DNA of 64,000 nt from Streptomyces albus subsp. albus (GTDB lineage: Bacteria > Actinomycetota > Actinomycetes > Streptomycetales > Streptomycetaceae): contig NZ_JODR01000029.1 in assembly GCF_000725885.1 (NCBI RefSeq), positions 1 through 64,000 of the forward strand, read 5' to 3'. Position numbers and translations under genes: made by a program. The notes below the pieces were generated by a model. That model searched no databases and was not told the DNA's origin. It worked only from the letters and a program-made list of their open reading frames with translations. Below are positions 18,089 to 26,083 of this stretch, one piece after another. How positions within the stretch are numbered: position 1 is the stretch's first letter; every line of letters starts with the position of its first letter.

Positions 18089-19486
18089 ATGTCTGGTCTT
18101 CCCCGCAAGGCGGTGACGCGTACGGCCAAACTGGCCGCCCTGCCGCTGGGCTTCGCGGGCCGCTCCGCCTGGGGGCTGGGCAAGCGCCTCGGGGGCATCT
18201 CCGCTGACCTGGTCGGCCACGAGCTGCAACAGCGCACCGCGGAACAGCTGTTCAAAGTGCTGGGCGAGTTGAAAGGGGGCGCCATGAAGTTCGGGCAGGC
18301 GCTCTCGGTCTTCGAGTCCGCGCTCCCCGAGGAACTGGCCGGCCCCTACCGGGCCACACTGACCCGCCTCCAGGAAGCCGCACCGCCCATGCCGACCAGC
18401 ACGGTCCGCACAGTGCTGACAGAACGACTCGGCGAGGACTGGCGCGCGTGTTTCACCGAGTTCGAGGACACGCCGGCGGCAGCCGCCTCCATAGGCCAGG
18501 TCCACCACGCCGTCTGGCACGACGGCCGCGAAGTCGCGGTGAAGCTCCAGTACCCCGGCGCCGGCGAGGCCCTCGTCTCCGACCTGGCCCAACTGGGCCG
18601 CTTCGCACGGCTGCTGGGCCCGCTCATCCCCGGCATGGACATCAAACCGCTCATCACCGAGATGCACGACAGGGTCACCGAGGAACTGGACTACGGCCTG
18701 GAGGCGGAGGCGCAGAGTGCCTACGCCCAGGAGTACGCCGAGGACCCGGACGTCCTCGTCCCCGACGTCGTGCACCAGGGCGATCAGGTGCTGATCACCG
18801 AGTGGCTGGAGGGCATACCCCTCTCCGCGGTGATAGCCGACGGCAGCCAGGAGGAACGGGACAGGGCCGGCCAACTGCTGAGCCGCTTCCTCTTCTCCGG
18901 CACCGTCCGCACCGGCCTGCTGCACGCCGACCCCCACCCCGGCAACTTCCGGCTCGTCACCGGCGGCAGCGACGAGCCGGCGCAATGGCGGCTGGGCGTG
19001 ATGGATTTCGGCACCGTGGACCGGCTTCCCGACGGCCTGCCACCCGTCATCGGCGTCGTACTGCGACTGATGCTGGACGGCGACGCGGAGACCGCCTACG
19101 ACATGCTGCGGGAAGAAGGCTTCGTCAAGGAACGGATCGAGCTGGACCCGGAAGCGGTCCGGGACTATCTGCTGCCCATCATCGAACCCGCCTGCGTGGA
19201 CGAATTCACCTTCACACGGGAGTGGATGCGCGGTCAGGCAGCACGGATAGCCGACCCCCGCTCCCCCGCCCACCAGTTGGGCCGCCGCCTCAACCTGCCC
19301 CCCTCGTACCTGCTCATCCACCGGGTCACGCTCAGCACGATCGGAGTGCTGTGCCAGCTCGGTGCCACCGTGCGGATGCGCGACGACATGGAGACGTGGG
19401 TGCCGGGCTTCGCCCCCGCCCAGCCGGACACACCACCGGCCGACCCCGACACCCCGGACACCGAGCCCTCGGAGATCGCGCTGTAG
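18089..19486 (+). CDS. AarF/ABC1/UbiB family kinase-like protein
   Basis: A 465-residue atypical kinase. The start ATG at 18089 lies behind GGAGGGA. Family motifs are present: KxGQ (GAMKFGQALSVFES), the Ala-rich replacement of the P-loop (AAAASIGQVHHAVW), VAVKLQYPGAG with the catalytic-site Lys, LLHADPHPGNFRL and VMDFGTVDRL (the DFG equivalent). Relatives bind ATP and support lipid or quinone metabolism, probably at the membrane. It follows the ThiF-like gene by 53 bases and is likely co-transcribed. Confidence 0.9.
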   Translation: MSGLPRKAVTRTAKLAALPLGFAGRSAWGLGKRLGGISADLVGHELQQRTAEQLFKVLGELKGGAMKFGQALSVFESALPEELAGPYRATLTRLQEAAPPMPTSTVRTVLTERLGEDWRACFTEFEDTPAAAASIGQVHHAVWHDGREVAVKLQYPGAGEALVSDLAQLGRFARLLGPLIPGMDIKPLITEMHDRVTEELDYGLEAEAQSAYAQEYAEDPDVLVPDVVHQGDQVLITEWLEGIPLSAVIADGSQEERDRAGQLLSRFLFSGTVRTGLLHADPHPGNFRLVTGGSDEPAQWRLGVMDFGTVDRLPDGLPPVIGVVLRLMLDGDAETAYDMLREEGFVKERIELDPEAVRDYLLPIIEPACVDEFTFTREWMRGQAARIADPRSPAHQLGRRLNLPPSYLLIHRVTLSTIGVLCQLGATVRMRDDMETWVPGFAPAQPDTPPADPDTPDTEPSEIAL

Positions 19487-19632
19487 GGAAACCACCGGAC
19501 AACCGAAACCCTTGCCCGGACAACGCCGCGCACGACGGTCCGCCACGACGCACCGCACACAACAGGACCGAACCCGCGGCCGGAACAACGGGCCAGGCCC
19601 CACGGCCGGGCGGAGCGGCCGACGCAAACGAC

Positions 19633-19663
19633 AAGGAGCCGGGGCACCGAGCCCCGGCTCCTT
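19633..19663. terminator. Bidirectional terminator
   Basis: AAGGAGCCGGGGC and its complement, loop of five, between the convergent AarF-like gene and the small gene downstream of whiB7. Confidence 0.85.
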
Positions 19664-19715
19664 GCTGTTTCAGTGCGTCAGCGTGAGTACCTCGGTACGC
19701 GAGTACCTCAGTACG

Positions 19716-20069
19716 TCACTGCATTACTGCCATCGCGAGGGCACGCCGTGCGCGGAGCGTGGCCCGCTCGGCACGGCGCTGGAGACGCCGCGCCTGCCGC
19801 AGTCGCAGCGCACGCCGCTCGGAATGCGCCTCGCGCAGCCGATCTTGTATGTGTACCCTCGCCAGGCTTTCTGGCATGAGTTGCATGTCCCTGGTCCTGT
19901 TCTGACGGACGACTGTCGCGTCCGAGTGGGTGTGGGCAGTGGATTCGTTGAGAGAAGTCATCGTCGGGTCCTGCTTCGTACGGGGGCGCGGGTCCAGCGC
20001 CGACGGGTTGTCGATCGTTCCGACGGCCGCGGTGCGGCGGGCGGGCGATCCGTGACGGCGGGGGCTCAT
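19716..20069 (-). CDS. Small basic helical protein downstream of whiB7
   Basis: Up to 117 residues. The ATG at 20069 overlaps the whiB7 stop (ATGA), suggesting coupling. An internal ATG at 19961 (MTSLNEST) gives 81 residues and may be the true start, because the segment before it is Pro/Arg-rich. The C-terminal half is a long Arg/Ala/Leu helix (RLREAHSERRALRLRQARRL). No known domain. The context says it is co-transcribed with whiB7 and so probably antibiotic-induced. Confidence 0.65.
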   Translation of the reverse strand: MSPRRHGSPARRTAAVGTIDNPSALDPRPRTKQDPTMTSLNESTAHTHSDATVVRQNRTRDMQLMPESLARVHIQDRLREAHSERRALRLRQARRLQRRAERATLRARRALAMAVMQ

Positions 20070-20434
20070 GCCGTCACCGGGTTCTTACGAGGACGTCCCC
20101 GCGGACGCTTGCGCGGGACGACGACGCCCTGGACGAACAGCTCCCCGCCCCAGACGCCCCAGGGCTCGCGGCGGTCCTTGGCGCCGGCGAGGCACGCCTC
20201 GCGCAGCGGGCAGGTCTGGCAGAGGGACTTCGCGTACTCGACGTCCGCGGGGGCCTCGGCGAAGAAGACCTCCGGGTCGTAGGAGCGGCACGGTACTTCG
20301 ACACCGAGACGCTCGATGGCGTCGTCGAGCTCGGTGAGGGTGATCTGCGGGGCGGTCAAGGAGTCCTCCGTGGTGACATCGGGCGGCAGAGAAGGCGCGG
20401 AACGCAACGTGTCGGGGTGCGTCTCGGTGTGCAC
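20066..20434 (-). CDS. whiB7: WhiB7/WblC redox-sensitive transcriptional activator
   Basis: A 122-residue iron-sulfur regulator that partners the principal sigma factor to induce intrinsic antibiotic-resistance genes. Four cluster ligands are visible (Cys 49, 72, 75, 81; C-x-x-C-x5-C), followed by the G-V-W-G-G-E turn at 93-98. The WhiB7-specific AT-hook RGRPRKNP is at 112-119 and binds the A/T-rich box of target promoters. Regulation: an A/T-box promoter about 530 bases upstream, a leader ORF and an attenuator hairpin (listed separately). It is upstream of uvrD2 on the same strand, as in mycobacteria. Confidence 0.96.
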   Translation of the reverse strand: MHTETHPDTLRSAPSLPPDVTTEDSLTAPQITLTELDDAIERLGVEVPCRSYDPEVFFAEAPADVEYAKSLCQTCPLREACLAGAKDRREPWGVWGGELFVQGVVVPRKRPRGRPRKNPVTA

Positions 20435-20507
20435 TGTCGGTTCTTCCTGTCTGTGGTGTGTCTGTTGTGGTGTCGGTCCGGCTGGTGGCCGGTCGGGGCA
20501 AACAGAA

Positions 20508-20540
20508 GGGCCGCGGATCCCGGTGTGGGTTCCGCGGCCC
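20508..20540 (-). terminator. Attenuator terminator in the whiB7 leader
   Basis: On the minus strand GGGCCGCGGA (20540-20531) pairs with TCCGCGGCCC (20517-20508) across a 13-base loop, followed by a T-rich TTCTGTTTG. It is 74 bases before the whiB7 ATG and directly after the leader ORF stop, the layout expected for ribosome-stalling attenuation. Confidence 0.75.
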
Positions 20541-20566
20541 TGGAAGGTGCCGACCTGATCTGCCGA

Positions 20567-20839
20567 TCAGGCTGGATCTCTCCAGGGTTCGAGGCCACGG
20601 AAGGCCCACATGGCGTAACGCTGCGTCTCCTGGCGTCCCTCGCCGGCACCGTCGGCCACGAAGCCACGGACAAAGGTGGCTGCCTGTGCCTGTGCTGCTA
20701 CCTCGGGTGCCTGGGTCGGTCGCTCATTGCCGCCGAACTCGACACCGGACAGACCGGTGCCGTGGAGGCGGGAGCCGAGCAGGCAGGCGGAAACGACCGA
20801 GCGATCGGTCATTTTGATCTCCGAAATGATCGTTGCCAC
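20567..20839 (-). CDS. Candidate leader ORF (uORF) of whiB7
   Basis: A minus-strand frame of 90 codons begins with GTG at 20839, nine bases after AGGAGG, and ends at 20567, 27 bases before the attenuator stem. An internal ATG at 20812 (MTDRSVVSACLLGS) is a second start. The WhiB7 genes of mycobacteria and streptomycetes are known to be preceded by a translated leader whose stalled translation prevents termination. This frame is longer than I would expect, so the functional uORF could be only part of it. Confidence 0.5.
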   Translation of the reverse strand: MATIISEIKMTDRSVVSACLLGSRLHGTGLSGVEFGGNERPTQAPEVAAQAQAATFVRGFVADGAGEGRQETQRYAMWAFRGLEPWRDPA

Positions 20840-20960
20840 TGGTCTCCGCCTCCTCTCGGCGTCTCGGGGACCGGCCGCGAGGCCAGGTCCGAACGTGTTC
20901 AGGACTTAGTACAGCATGGATGAGGTGGGGCGAAAAGGCCCGCCCTCTCCATGGTCTGGA

Positions 20961-20999
20961 AGGCTATGAGGCTCCGCACGGCGGGCGCAAACTATTTTT
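20961..20999 (-). promoter_or_regulatory. WhiB7-type autoregulated promoter
   Basis: On the minus strand an A/T-rich box (AAAAATAGT, 20999-20991) abuts a -35 hexamer TTGCGC (20990-20985). After 18 bases comes the -10 TAGCCT (20966-20961). An A/T box just upstream of -35 is the signature of WhiB7-dependent promoters. The start point would be near 20954, giving a leader of about 520 bases. Confidence 0.65.
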
Positions 21000-21095
21000 C
21001 GCGGCTTTGTGTCACAGGTGCTGTGACAGAAGCCGGTTTCGCTCCTCCGGGGCCCCTCCCCCTCCCCCTCCCCGCCCCTCCCCCCGTCTGTGCTG

Positions 21096-23294
21096 TCAGA
21101 TGTCCTCCTCCTTACGGGGGAGTTCCTCGCCCGCGCACAGGGCGAGGACGTCTGCGCCGAACTGCTGGAGCTTGCGGCTGCGGACTCCGGAGATACGGGC
21201 GAGTGCCGCCTCGTCGTCCGGTACGGCCTCGGCGATGGCCAGCAGGGTCTTGTCGGTGAAGACGCAGTAGTCGGGCTGCCCCAGCAGCGCGGCCTGTTCC
21301 GCACGCCACTGGTGCAGGCGTTCGTAGAGCACTTCGTCCAGTTCCGAGGGGCAGTCCTCGCAACGCATCAGTTTCACTTCACCCGGCGCGGTCAGGGTTC
21401 TGCCGCACACTCGGCAGCGCGCCGGCGCGCGGTGCAGCCGTGGGCGTGCTCCGGACAGCGGCCGTGCGCTTCTGCGTCCGCCCCCCTCGACGCTGCCGGT
21501 GGCGGCGCCCGGAGAGGACGGGGTGCCCGCGCCGGGGTGCAGATCCTTGAGGAAGCGGCTGGGCTGCCTGCCGGGACGGCCGCCCGGGGAGCGGGCGAGC
21601 GCCCAGGAGAGGGTGAGGATGCGGCGGGCGCGGGTGATGCCGACGTAGAGGAGTCTGCGTTCTTCCTCTATCTGGTCGTCGGTCTTGGCGTAGGTGATGG
21701 GCAGCATGCCGTCGGTGAGGCCGACGAGGAAGACGGCGTCCCACTCCAGTCCCTTGGCGGCGTGCAGTGAGGCGAGGGTGACGCCGTCGACGGTGGGGGC
21801 GTGCTGGGAGCGGGCCCGCTCATCGAGTTCCGTGACGAGGTCGGCGAGGGTCGCGCCGGGGTGAGCGGTGGCGAAGTCGCCCGCCAGGCGTACCAGGGCC
21901 GCCAGGGATTCCCAGCGGTCGCGGACCGCTCCGGACCCTGCGGGGGGCTGCGGTGTCCACCCCTTGGTGCCGAGGACGGCACGGACCTGGGAGGGCAGGT
22001 CGACGGCGTCGTCGAGCAGGGCGTCGTTGCCGCCGGCGCGGGCCGCGCCGCGCAGGACCACGAACGCTTCCTTGACCTCGGGTCGCTCGAAGAACCGTTC
22101 GGCGCCACGGAGCTGGCAGGGGACGCCGGCGTCGGCGAGGGCCTGCTCGTAGATCTCGGACTGGGCGTTGATGCGGTAGAGGACGGCGATCTCGCCGGCG
22201 GGGACGCCGGAGGCGATCAGGTCGCGGACGCGGCGGGCGGTGCCCTCGGCCTCGGCCGGTTCGTCGGCGTACTCGGCGTAGACGGGCTCGGGGCCGGCCT
22301 CGCGCTGGGAGACGAGTTCGAGGCGGTGTTCGGCCGCGCGGCCCCGGGCGTGGCCGAGCAGGGCGTTGGCGAGGTGGACGACCTGGGGGGTCGAGCGGTA
22401 GTCACGGACAAGTTTGACGACGGTCGCGTCGGGGTGGCGGGTGCGGAAGTCCAGGAGGTGGTCGGCGGTGGCGCCGGTGAAGGAGTAGATGGTCTGGCTG
22501 GCGTCGCCGACCACGCACAGGTTGTCCCGTTCGCCGACCCACAGTTCCAGGAGGCGCTGCTGGAGGGGGCTCACGTCCTGGTACTCGTCGACGACGAAGT
22601 GCTGGTACTGGTTGCGGACCGTCTCTGCGATGTCGGCGCGGTCCTCCAGGATCGCGGCCGTCAGCAGCAGGACGTCCTCGAAGTCGATCACCGAGCGTTC
22701 GCGTTTGAGCTGTTCGTACAGGGCGTAGACGCGGGCGGTCTCGGCGGGGTCGCGGGGGGCGTCGCGTCCGGCCTTCGCGGAGGCCGCCGGGTAGTCCTCG
22801 GGCACGGTCTGGGTGACCTTGGCCCATTCGATCTCACTGGTGAGGTCGCGCAGCTCGGTGCGGTCGAGCCGCAGACGGCAGCGGGTGGCGGCCTCGGCGA
22901 CGAGGGGGGCTTTGCGCTCGACGAGGGGCGGCAGCTCGCCGCCGACTGCGCGGGGCCAGAAGAACTGGAGCTGGCGCAGCGCGGCGGAGTGGAAGGTGCG
23001 GGCCTGCACGCCGTGGGCGCCCAGCTGGCGCAGGCGTCCGCGCATCTCTCCGGCGGCGCGCTGGGTGAAGGTGACGGCCAGCACACCGGCGGGGGGCAGG
23101 ATGCCGGCGCGGACCCCGTAGGCGATGCGGTGGGTGATGGCTCTGGTCTTGCCCGTTCCGGCGCCGGCCAGCACGCATACGGGACCGTGCAGTGCGGTGG
23201 CCACCTCGCGCTGCTCGGGGTCGAGCCCTTCGAGCACCGCGTCGGCGGAGTCCGGTGCCTGCGGGAAGAGAGGGGAGTCCGTTGCTGCTGTCAC
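21096..23294 (-). CDS. uvrD2: ATP-dependent DNA helicase UvrD2
   Basis: A 732-residue superfamily 1A 3'-5' helicase. Walker A is GAGTGKT (residues 44-50), motif II VVDEYQDVSP, and the later motifs LVRDYRSTPQVV and VTLASLHAAKGLEWD are intact. The C-terminal part has the tetracysteine module CRVC ... CEDC, then an HRDC domain (VFTDKTLLAIAEAVPDDE), the UvrD2-specific arrangement. In mycobacteria this protein is essential. It is transcribed away from the mycoredoxin gene, with about 500 bases between. Confidence 0.93.
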   Translation of the reverse strand: MTAATDSPLFPQAPDSADAVLEGLDPEQREVATALHGPVCVLAGAGTGKTRAITHRIAYGVRAGILPPAGVLAVTFTQRAAGEMRGRLRQLGAHGVQARTFHSAALRQLQFFWPRAVGGELPPLVERKAPLVAEAATRCRLRLDRTELRDLTSEIEWAKVTQTVPEDYPAASAKAGRDAPRDPAETARVYALYEQLKRERSVIDFEDVLLLTAAILEDRADIAETVRNQYQHFVVDEYQDVSPLQQRLLELWVGERDNLCVVGDASQTIYSFTGATADHLLDFRTRHPDATVVKLVRDYRSTPQVVHLANALLGHARGRAAEHRLELVSQREAGPEPVYAEYADEPAEAEGTARRVRDLIASGVPAGEIAVLYRINAQSEIYEQALADAGVPCQLRGAERFFERPEVKEAFVVLRGAARAGGNDALLDDAVDLPSQVRAVLGTKGWTPQPPAGSGAVRDRWESLAALVRLAGDFATAHPGATLADLVTELDERARSQHAPTVDGVTLASLHAAKGLEWDAVFLVGLTDGMLPITYAKTDDQIEEERRLLYVGITRARRILTLSWALARSPGGRPGRQPSRFLKDLHPGAGTPSSPGAATGSVEGGGRRSARPLSGARPRLHRAPARCRVCGRTLTAPGEVKLMRCEDCPSELDEVLYERLHQWRAEQAALLGQPDYCVFTDKTLLAIAEAVPDDEAALARISGVRSRKLQQFGADVLALCAGEELPRKEEDI

Positions 23295-23403
23295 CCCGCC
23301 ATGCTGCCAGGGGTGGGGAGCGGGGTGGGGAGTGGTTGTCCACAGGGGGGTGGATTCGTCGTATCAGTCGTATCGATTGATCGCCCGTATCGGCCGGGGA
23401 GGT

Positions 23404-23535
23404 CGTGTCGGCGGATGTCGGTCCTGTCCGCGCGTGTCGGCGCCGGTCGGTCGTGGCGGCGCGTGTCGGCGCGTGTCGGTCGTGGCGGCGCGTGTCGGTC
23501 GTGGCGGCACCTGTCGATCGTGTCGGTCGGCTCGG
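23404..23535. repeat. Short tandem repeats in the uvrD2-mycoredoxin intergenic region
   Basis: The word GTGTCGG recurs many times, and a longer unit GTGGCGGCGCGTGTCGG appears at 23453 and 23482, with a variant at 23501. The rest of 23295-23753 continues in a GTCGG-rich style with no supported gene. Confidence 0.6.
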
Positions 23536-23753
23536 CTGTCCCCGTCGTCGCCATCCCGTCGTCTCGGCCGTGTCGGGCCGCCCGGTCGTGAGTCCGCCGG
23601 TCTTGGTCGTGCCCGCCGTCTTGGCCGTGTCGGTCGGCTCGGGCGTGCCCGCCGGGCCGGCCCTGACTACCGTGCCCGCCGGGTCGGTCGGGCGGTGCGG
23701 GTGGTGACGGGAGTGGAAGGGGGCGGAGAGGGGGTGGGGGTGGAGGCCGGGGT

Positions 23754-23780
23754 GGGAATGGCGGCGGGGTCCCGTACGTT
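23754..23780 (+). promoter_or_regulatory. SigR-type promoter of the mycoredoxin gene
   Basis: GGGAAT (23754-23759), exactly 18 bases, then GTT (23778-23780) matches the known SigR consensus GGAAT-N18-GTT of Streptomyces thiol-oxidative stress genes. It lies 45 bases upstream of the mycoredoxin ATG, so the gene should respond to disulfide stress. Confidence 0.75.
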
Positions 23781-23824
23781 GTCCCAGGCACCGACGCATG
23801 AGACAACGAGGAGCGCTGGAGAAG

Positions 23825-24082
23825 ATGGCGGGCACTGTGACGATGTACAGCACCACGTGGTGCGGGTACTGCCGTCGGCTGAAGAGCCAGATGGAACGTG
23901 AGGGCATCGCGTACACCGAGGTCAACATCGAGCAGGACCCGGAGTCGGCGGCGTTCGTCGAGAAGGCGAACGACGGCAATCAGACGGTGCCGACAGTCTT
24001 GGTAATTCCCTCCAACGGTGGCTCTGAGGTCGTCATGACGAACCCGAGCCTTGCCCAGGTCAAGGAGGCCCTTGCCGCCTGA
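23825..24082 (+). CDS. mrx1: Mycoredoxin (glutaredoxin-like), chimeric 3' end at the element junction
   Basis: An 85-residue thiol oxidoreductase that reduces mycothiol mixed disulfides. The CGYC active site is Cys13/Cys16. The cis-Pro loop (QTVPTV) and the C-terminal TNPSLAQVK are present. The ATG at 23825 (MAGTVTMYS) matches relatives; an ATG at 23798 lies only about ten bases past the predicted transcript start. The attachment core at 23990-23994 falls inside codons for V-P-T. Everything after it, ending VKEALAA, was supplied by the integrated element and replaces the native tail left at 37373-37450. The hybrid is three residues longer than the predicted original and should be functional. 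Confidence 0.92.
   Translation: MAGTVTMYSTTWCGYCRRLKSQMEREGIAYTEVNIEQDPESAAFVEKANDGNQTVPTVLVIPSNGGSEVVMTNPSLAQVKEALAA
23990..23994. other. attL core
   Basis: CCGAC within GGTGCCGACAGTC. The left flank is chromosomal mycoredoxin sequence; to the right is element DNA that recodes the end of the gene. Confidence 0.8.
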
Positions 24083-24104
24083 GCCCCCTGCCCTCAGAGA
24101 CGCA

Positions 24105-24131
24105 GACCCCCGCCACCACCCGGCGGGGGTC
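24105..24131 (+). terminator. Terminator carried by the element after the rebuilt mycoredoxin gene
   Basis: GACCCCCGCC and complement with a seven-base loop, followed by TTGTGTTGCTT. It stops the SigR transcript and insulates the element from the host promoter. Confidence 0.85.
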
Positions 24132-24170
24132 TTGTGTTGCTTCCTTCTTCCTTCACGTCGGCCGCAGCAA

Positions 24171-24190
24171 GGTTCAGTAAGTTCAGTTTC
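24171..24190 (+). repeat. Dispersed element repeat, copy 1
   Basis: GGTTCAGTAAGTTCAGTTTC. It shares the 16-base core GTTCAGTAAGTTC[A/G]GTT with copies at 27202-27222 and, inverted, at 33748-33769. All three are intergenic and occur only within the element. Confidence 0.8.
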
Positions 24191-24391
24191 TTCGGAGTCG
24201 GGGACTGCCGGTGCCACTCCGACCCGTGTGCCCAGCCTCTAGCGCTGACCAGCCTGGGCAAGCCTCCATGAGGAGCAGGAGAAGGACGATCAGTGGGCCC
24301 TCACAGCCTCCGGTGATCCCGCGCTCTCCCGATGGGCGCTGGTCGGATACGGGACCGACAGACGGCCACCCAGGGCTTCGGACCAAGATCC

Positions 24392-24411
24392 TTATTCCAA
24401 CTCTGGAATAT
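24392..24411. promoter_or_regulatory. Putative operator O1 of the XRE regulator
   Basis: TTATTCCAACTCTGGAATAT is a palindrome (ATTCCA-N4-TGGAAT) about 85 bases upstream of the regulatory cassette. A close variant lies just after the cassette at 26041-26060. Confidence 0.55.
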
Positions 24412-24496
24412 CTCCGTTGTGGCATAGACGCCCCGCCCGCCGCTCCGTAGCGTCGTGCTGGCAGGGCCGGGGAGGTCCCGGCCGGAAGGGGGCACT

Positions 24497-24709
24497 ATGG
24501 CCAGCAGGCAAGGGCTTACGAGGCTCACAGGTACCGGGTCCGGCAACTGTGGGCAGGGCGACTGCCCCAACGTCTACAGGGACGAGGCAGACGGCGGATT
24601 CGTCGTCCAGGGCGACGTGTGCGAGGCGTTCCATCCTCCGGCCGGTGAGGCCCTGGTGAAGATCCCTGAGCACGTTCTGAGGGAGGCTATCCGTGCTCTT
24701 GGCTGGTGA
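24497..24709 (+). CDS. Small conserved protein preceding DUF6879 gene
   Basis: A 70-residue protein, ATG at 24497 about five bases after a GGAAGGGGG ribosome site. It contains a Cys pair (NCGQGDCP) and a short beta-rich stretch (GGFVVQGDVC) and ends in a helix. Streptomycetes carry many copies of this small gene directly upstream of a DUF6879 gene and a Scr1-type HTH gene. No function is established. It overlaps the next gene by 17 bases, so all three are one operon. Confidence 0.75.
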   Translation: MASRQGLTRLTGTGSGNCGQGDCPNVYRDEADGGFVVQGDVCEAFHPPAGEALVKIPEHVLREAIRALGW

Positions 24710-25214
24710 TGAATGGCAGTCCAAGTTCCGTGACTTCCAGAAGGAGGCATGGCGGCTGGAGACCCTTCCGGTCTATGGCGTGCCGCAGGAAGAGGAGGAG
24801 TTCCAGAAGTTCCAGGCCGGTGACAGGTTCATCGGCAACTACGAAGACGAGTGGACTGGCATGATCCGCCGCCACAAGTCTTCTGGTCGGAGCATGGGAC
24901 GCGTTCACGTAGTCACCCGCCCTCTCGGGGAATATCTCCGGTTCGAGTTCTGCCGCTACTACGCACACAGCGTCAAGGCCGGTGAGGACATCCGAATCCT
25001 GGATGTGACCGACCGCCCTAATCCGGTGGCAGGGTTTCAGGATTTCTGGATGTTCGACCGCTCCTTGGTCGTGCTGATGAACTACGAGCCCGACGGCAGG
25101 CAGATCAACCGGGAAGTACACGATGGTGACCCCGCACCGTTCATCGAATGCCAGCGGATCGCCGTGGCTGAGTCGGTGCCCTTCGAGGAGTACGTGAAGG
25201 GCCTTGACGTTTGA
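24693..25214 (+). CDS. DUF6879 family protein
   Basis: A 173-residue protein starting with GTG 24693, six bases after GGGAGG. It has the family's EWQSKFRDFQKEAWRLETLP opening, a charged middle (WTGMIRRHKSSGRSMGRVHVV) and the C-terminal WMFDRSLVVLMNYEPDGRQ. It looks cytoplasmic, without zinc motifs or membrane segments. It is always seen next to an XRE/DUF5753 protein; the pair has been proposed as toxin-antitoxin-like, but this is unproven. Confidence 0.8.
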   Translation: MLLAGDEWQSKFRDFQKEAWRLETLPVYGVPQEEEEFQKFQAGDRFIGNYEDEWTGMIRRHKSSGRSMGRVHVVTRPLGEYLRFEFCRYYAHSVKAGEDIRILDVTDRPNPVAGFQDFWMFDRSLVVLMNYEPDGRQINREVHDGDPAPFIECQRIAVAESVPFEEYVKGLDV

Positions 25215-26037
25215 CCCTGAGCAGCTAGGACTAGCTAAAGCAGACCTAGCGGAGACTCTTCGAGCGCTTCGGAAGCGAGCCGGTCTCACTGGGGATCGGC
25301 TCGCTCGGCGTTGCTCCATGTCGCAATCCAAGATCAGCAAAATCGAGACTGGGAAGATTACCCCTACTCTCATTGATGTTGAGCGAATCCTGAGAGCACT
25401 TGAGGCCCCGGAAAGCCTTATCGCAGAGGTTATGGCCCTTGCAAGGATCGCCAACACTGAATGGCAGGACGCTCGCTCCCTTCGCCGCAAGGGGCTAGAC
25501 AAGAAGCAGAACGAGCTAGCACAGCTTGAGAAATCTTCTACGGAGTTCCGGTTTTTTCTCCTCTCCATGATTACCGGTCTTCTCTCGACGCCCGAATATA
25601 TTCGGGCCAGCCTAGAACACATACCCGGCGACCACAGCAAGGCAATAGCCAGGAAACTGGAACGTCAGGCAGTCCTATACGACGAGAGTAAACATTTCAC
25701 GTTCATTCTCACGGAACAGGCGGTGAGGTTTCCGAAGGTTCCGGCTGCGGCCATGGCTGTGCAGATTGACCACCTGGCCTCTCTCTCCTATCTACCATCC
25801 GTAAGGATTGGCGTAATCCCCACAGGAACCTATCTCCCGGGTTGCCCACTGAACACGTTCACCATCTATGACGACCGCATGGCCACGGTAGAGAGTTCCA
25901 CGGGGATCATGGTTTTCCGAGACCCCCGGGACGTGACTGCTTACCTTGACGAGTTCTCCTCGTACGAGGGACGGGCATTGTTTGAGGAAGAGGCTAGAGA
26001 ACACCTGTCCGCCTGGGCGAACGCCTATCGTTCATGA
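25204..26037 (+). CDS. XRE-type HTH regulator with DUF5753 (Scr1-like)
   Basis: A 277-residue DNA-binding protein. Residues 10-65 form the XRE helix-turn-helix (LRALRKRAGLTGDRLARRCS ... SQSKISKIETGKITPTL). Residues 95-270 are DUF5753, a putative ligand or partner-binding domain (LLSTPEYIRASLEH, FTFILTEQAVRF). The best start is TTG 25204, overlapping the DUF6879 stop by 11 bases. It is the obvious candidate to bind the two palindromes flanking this cassette, and so to act as the element's lysogeny-type switch. Confidence 0.85.
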   Translation: MTFDPEQLGLAKADLAETLRALRKRAGLTGDRLARRCSMSQSKISKIETGKITPTLIDVERILRALEAPESLIAEVMALARIANTEWQDARSLRRKGLDKKQNELAQLEKSSTEFRFFLLSMITGLLSTPEYIRASLEHIPGDHSKAIARKLERQAVLYDESKHFTFILTEQAVRFPKVPAAAMAVQIDHLASLSYLPSVRIGVIPTGTYLPGCPLNTFTIYDDRMATVESSTGIMVFRDPRDVTAYLDEFSSYEGRALFEEEAREHLSAWANAYRS

Positions 26038-26040
26038 TCT

Positions 26041-26060
26041 TTAGTCCACTGCTGGAATAA
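26041..26060. promoter_or_regulatory. Putative operator O2 of the XRE regulator
   Basis: TTAGTCCACTGCTGGAATAA: TT-N2-TCCA-N4-TGGAATAA, one mismatch between arms and nearly the same as O1. It lies three bases after the regulator stop and before the next small-gene operon. Confidence 0.55.
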
Positions 26061-26083
26061 TCCTGGGAGGCACGTAGAGACGG

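Noticed and set aside
24211..24450. 79-codon frame between the repeat and the regulatory cassette
   Set aside because: It runs through the operator palindrome, has no ribosome site and shows low-complexity Pro/Arg composition.
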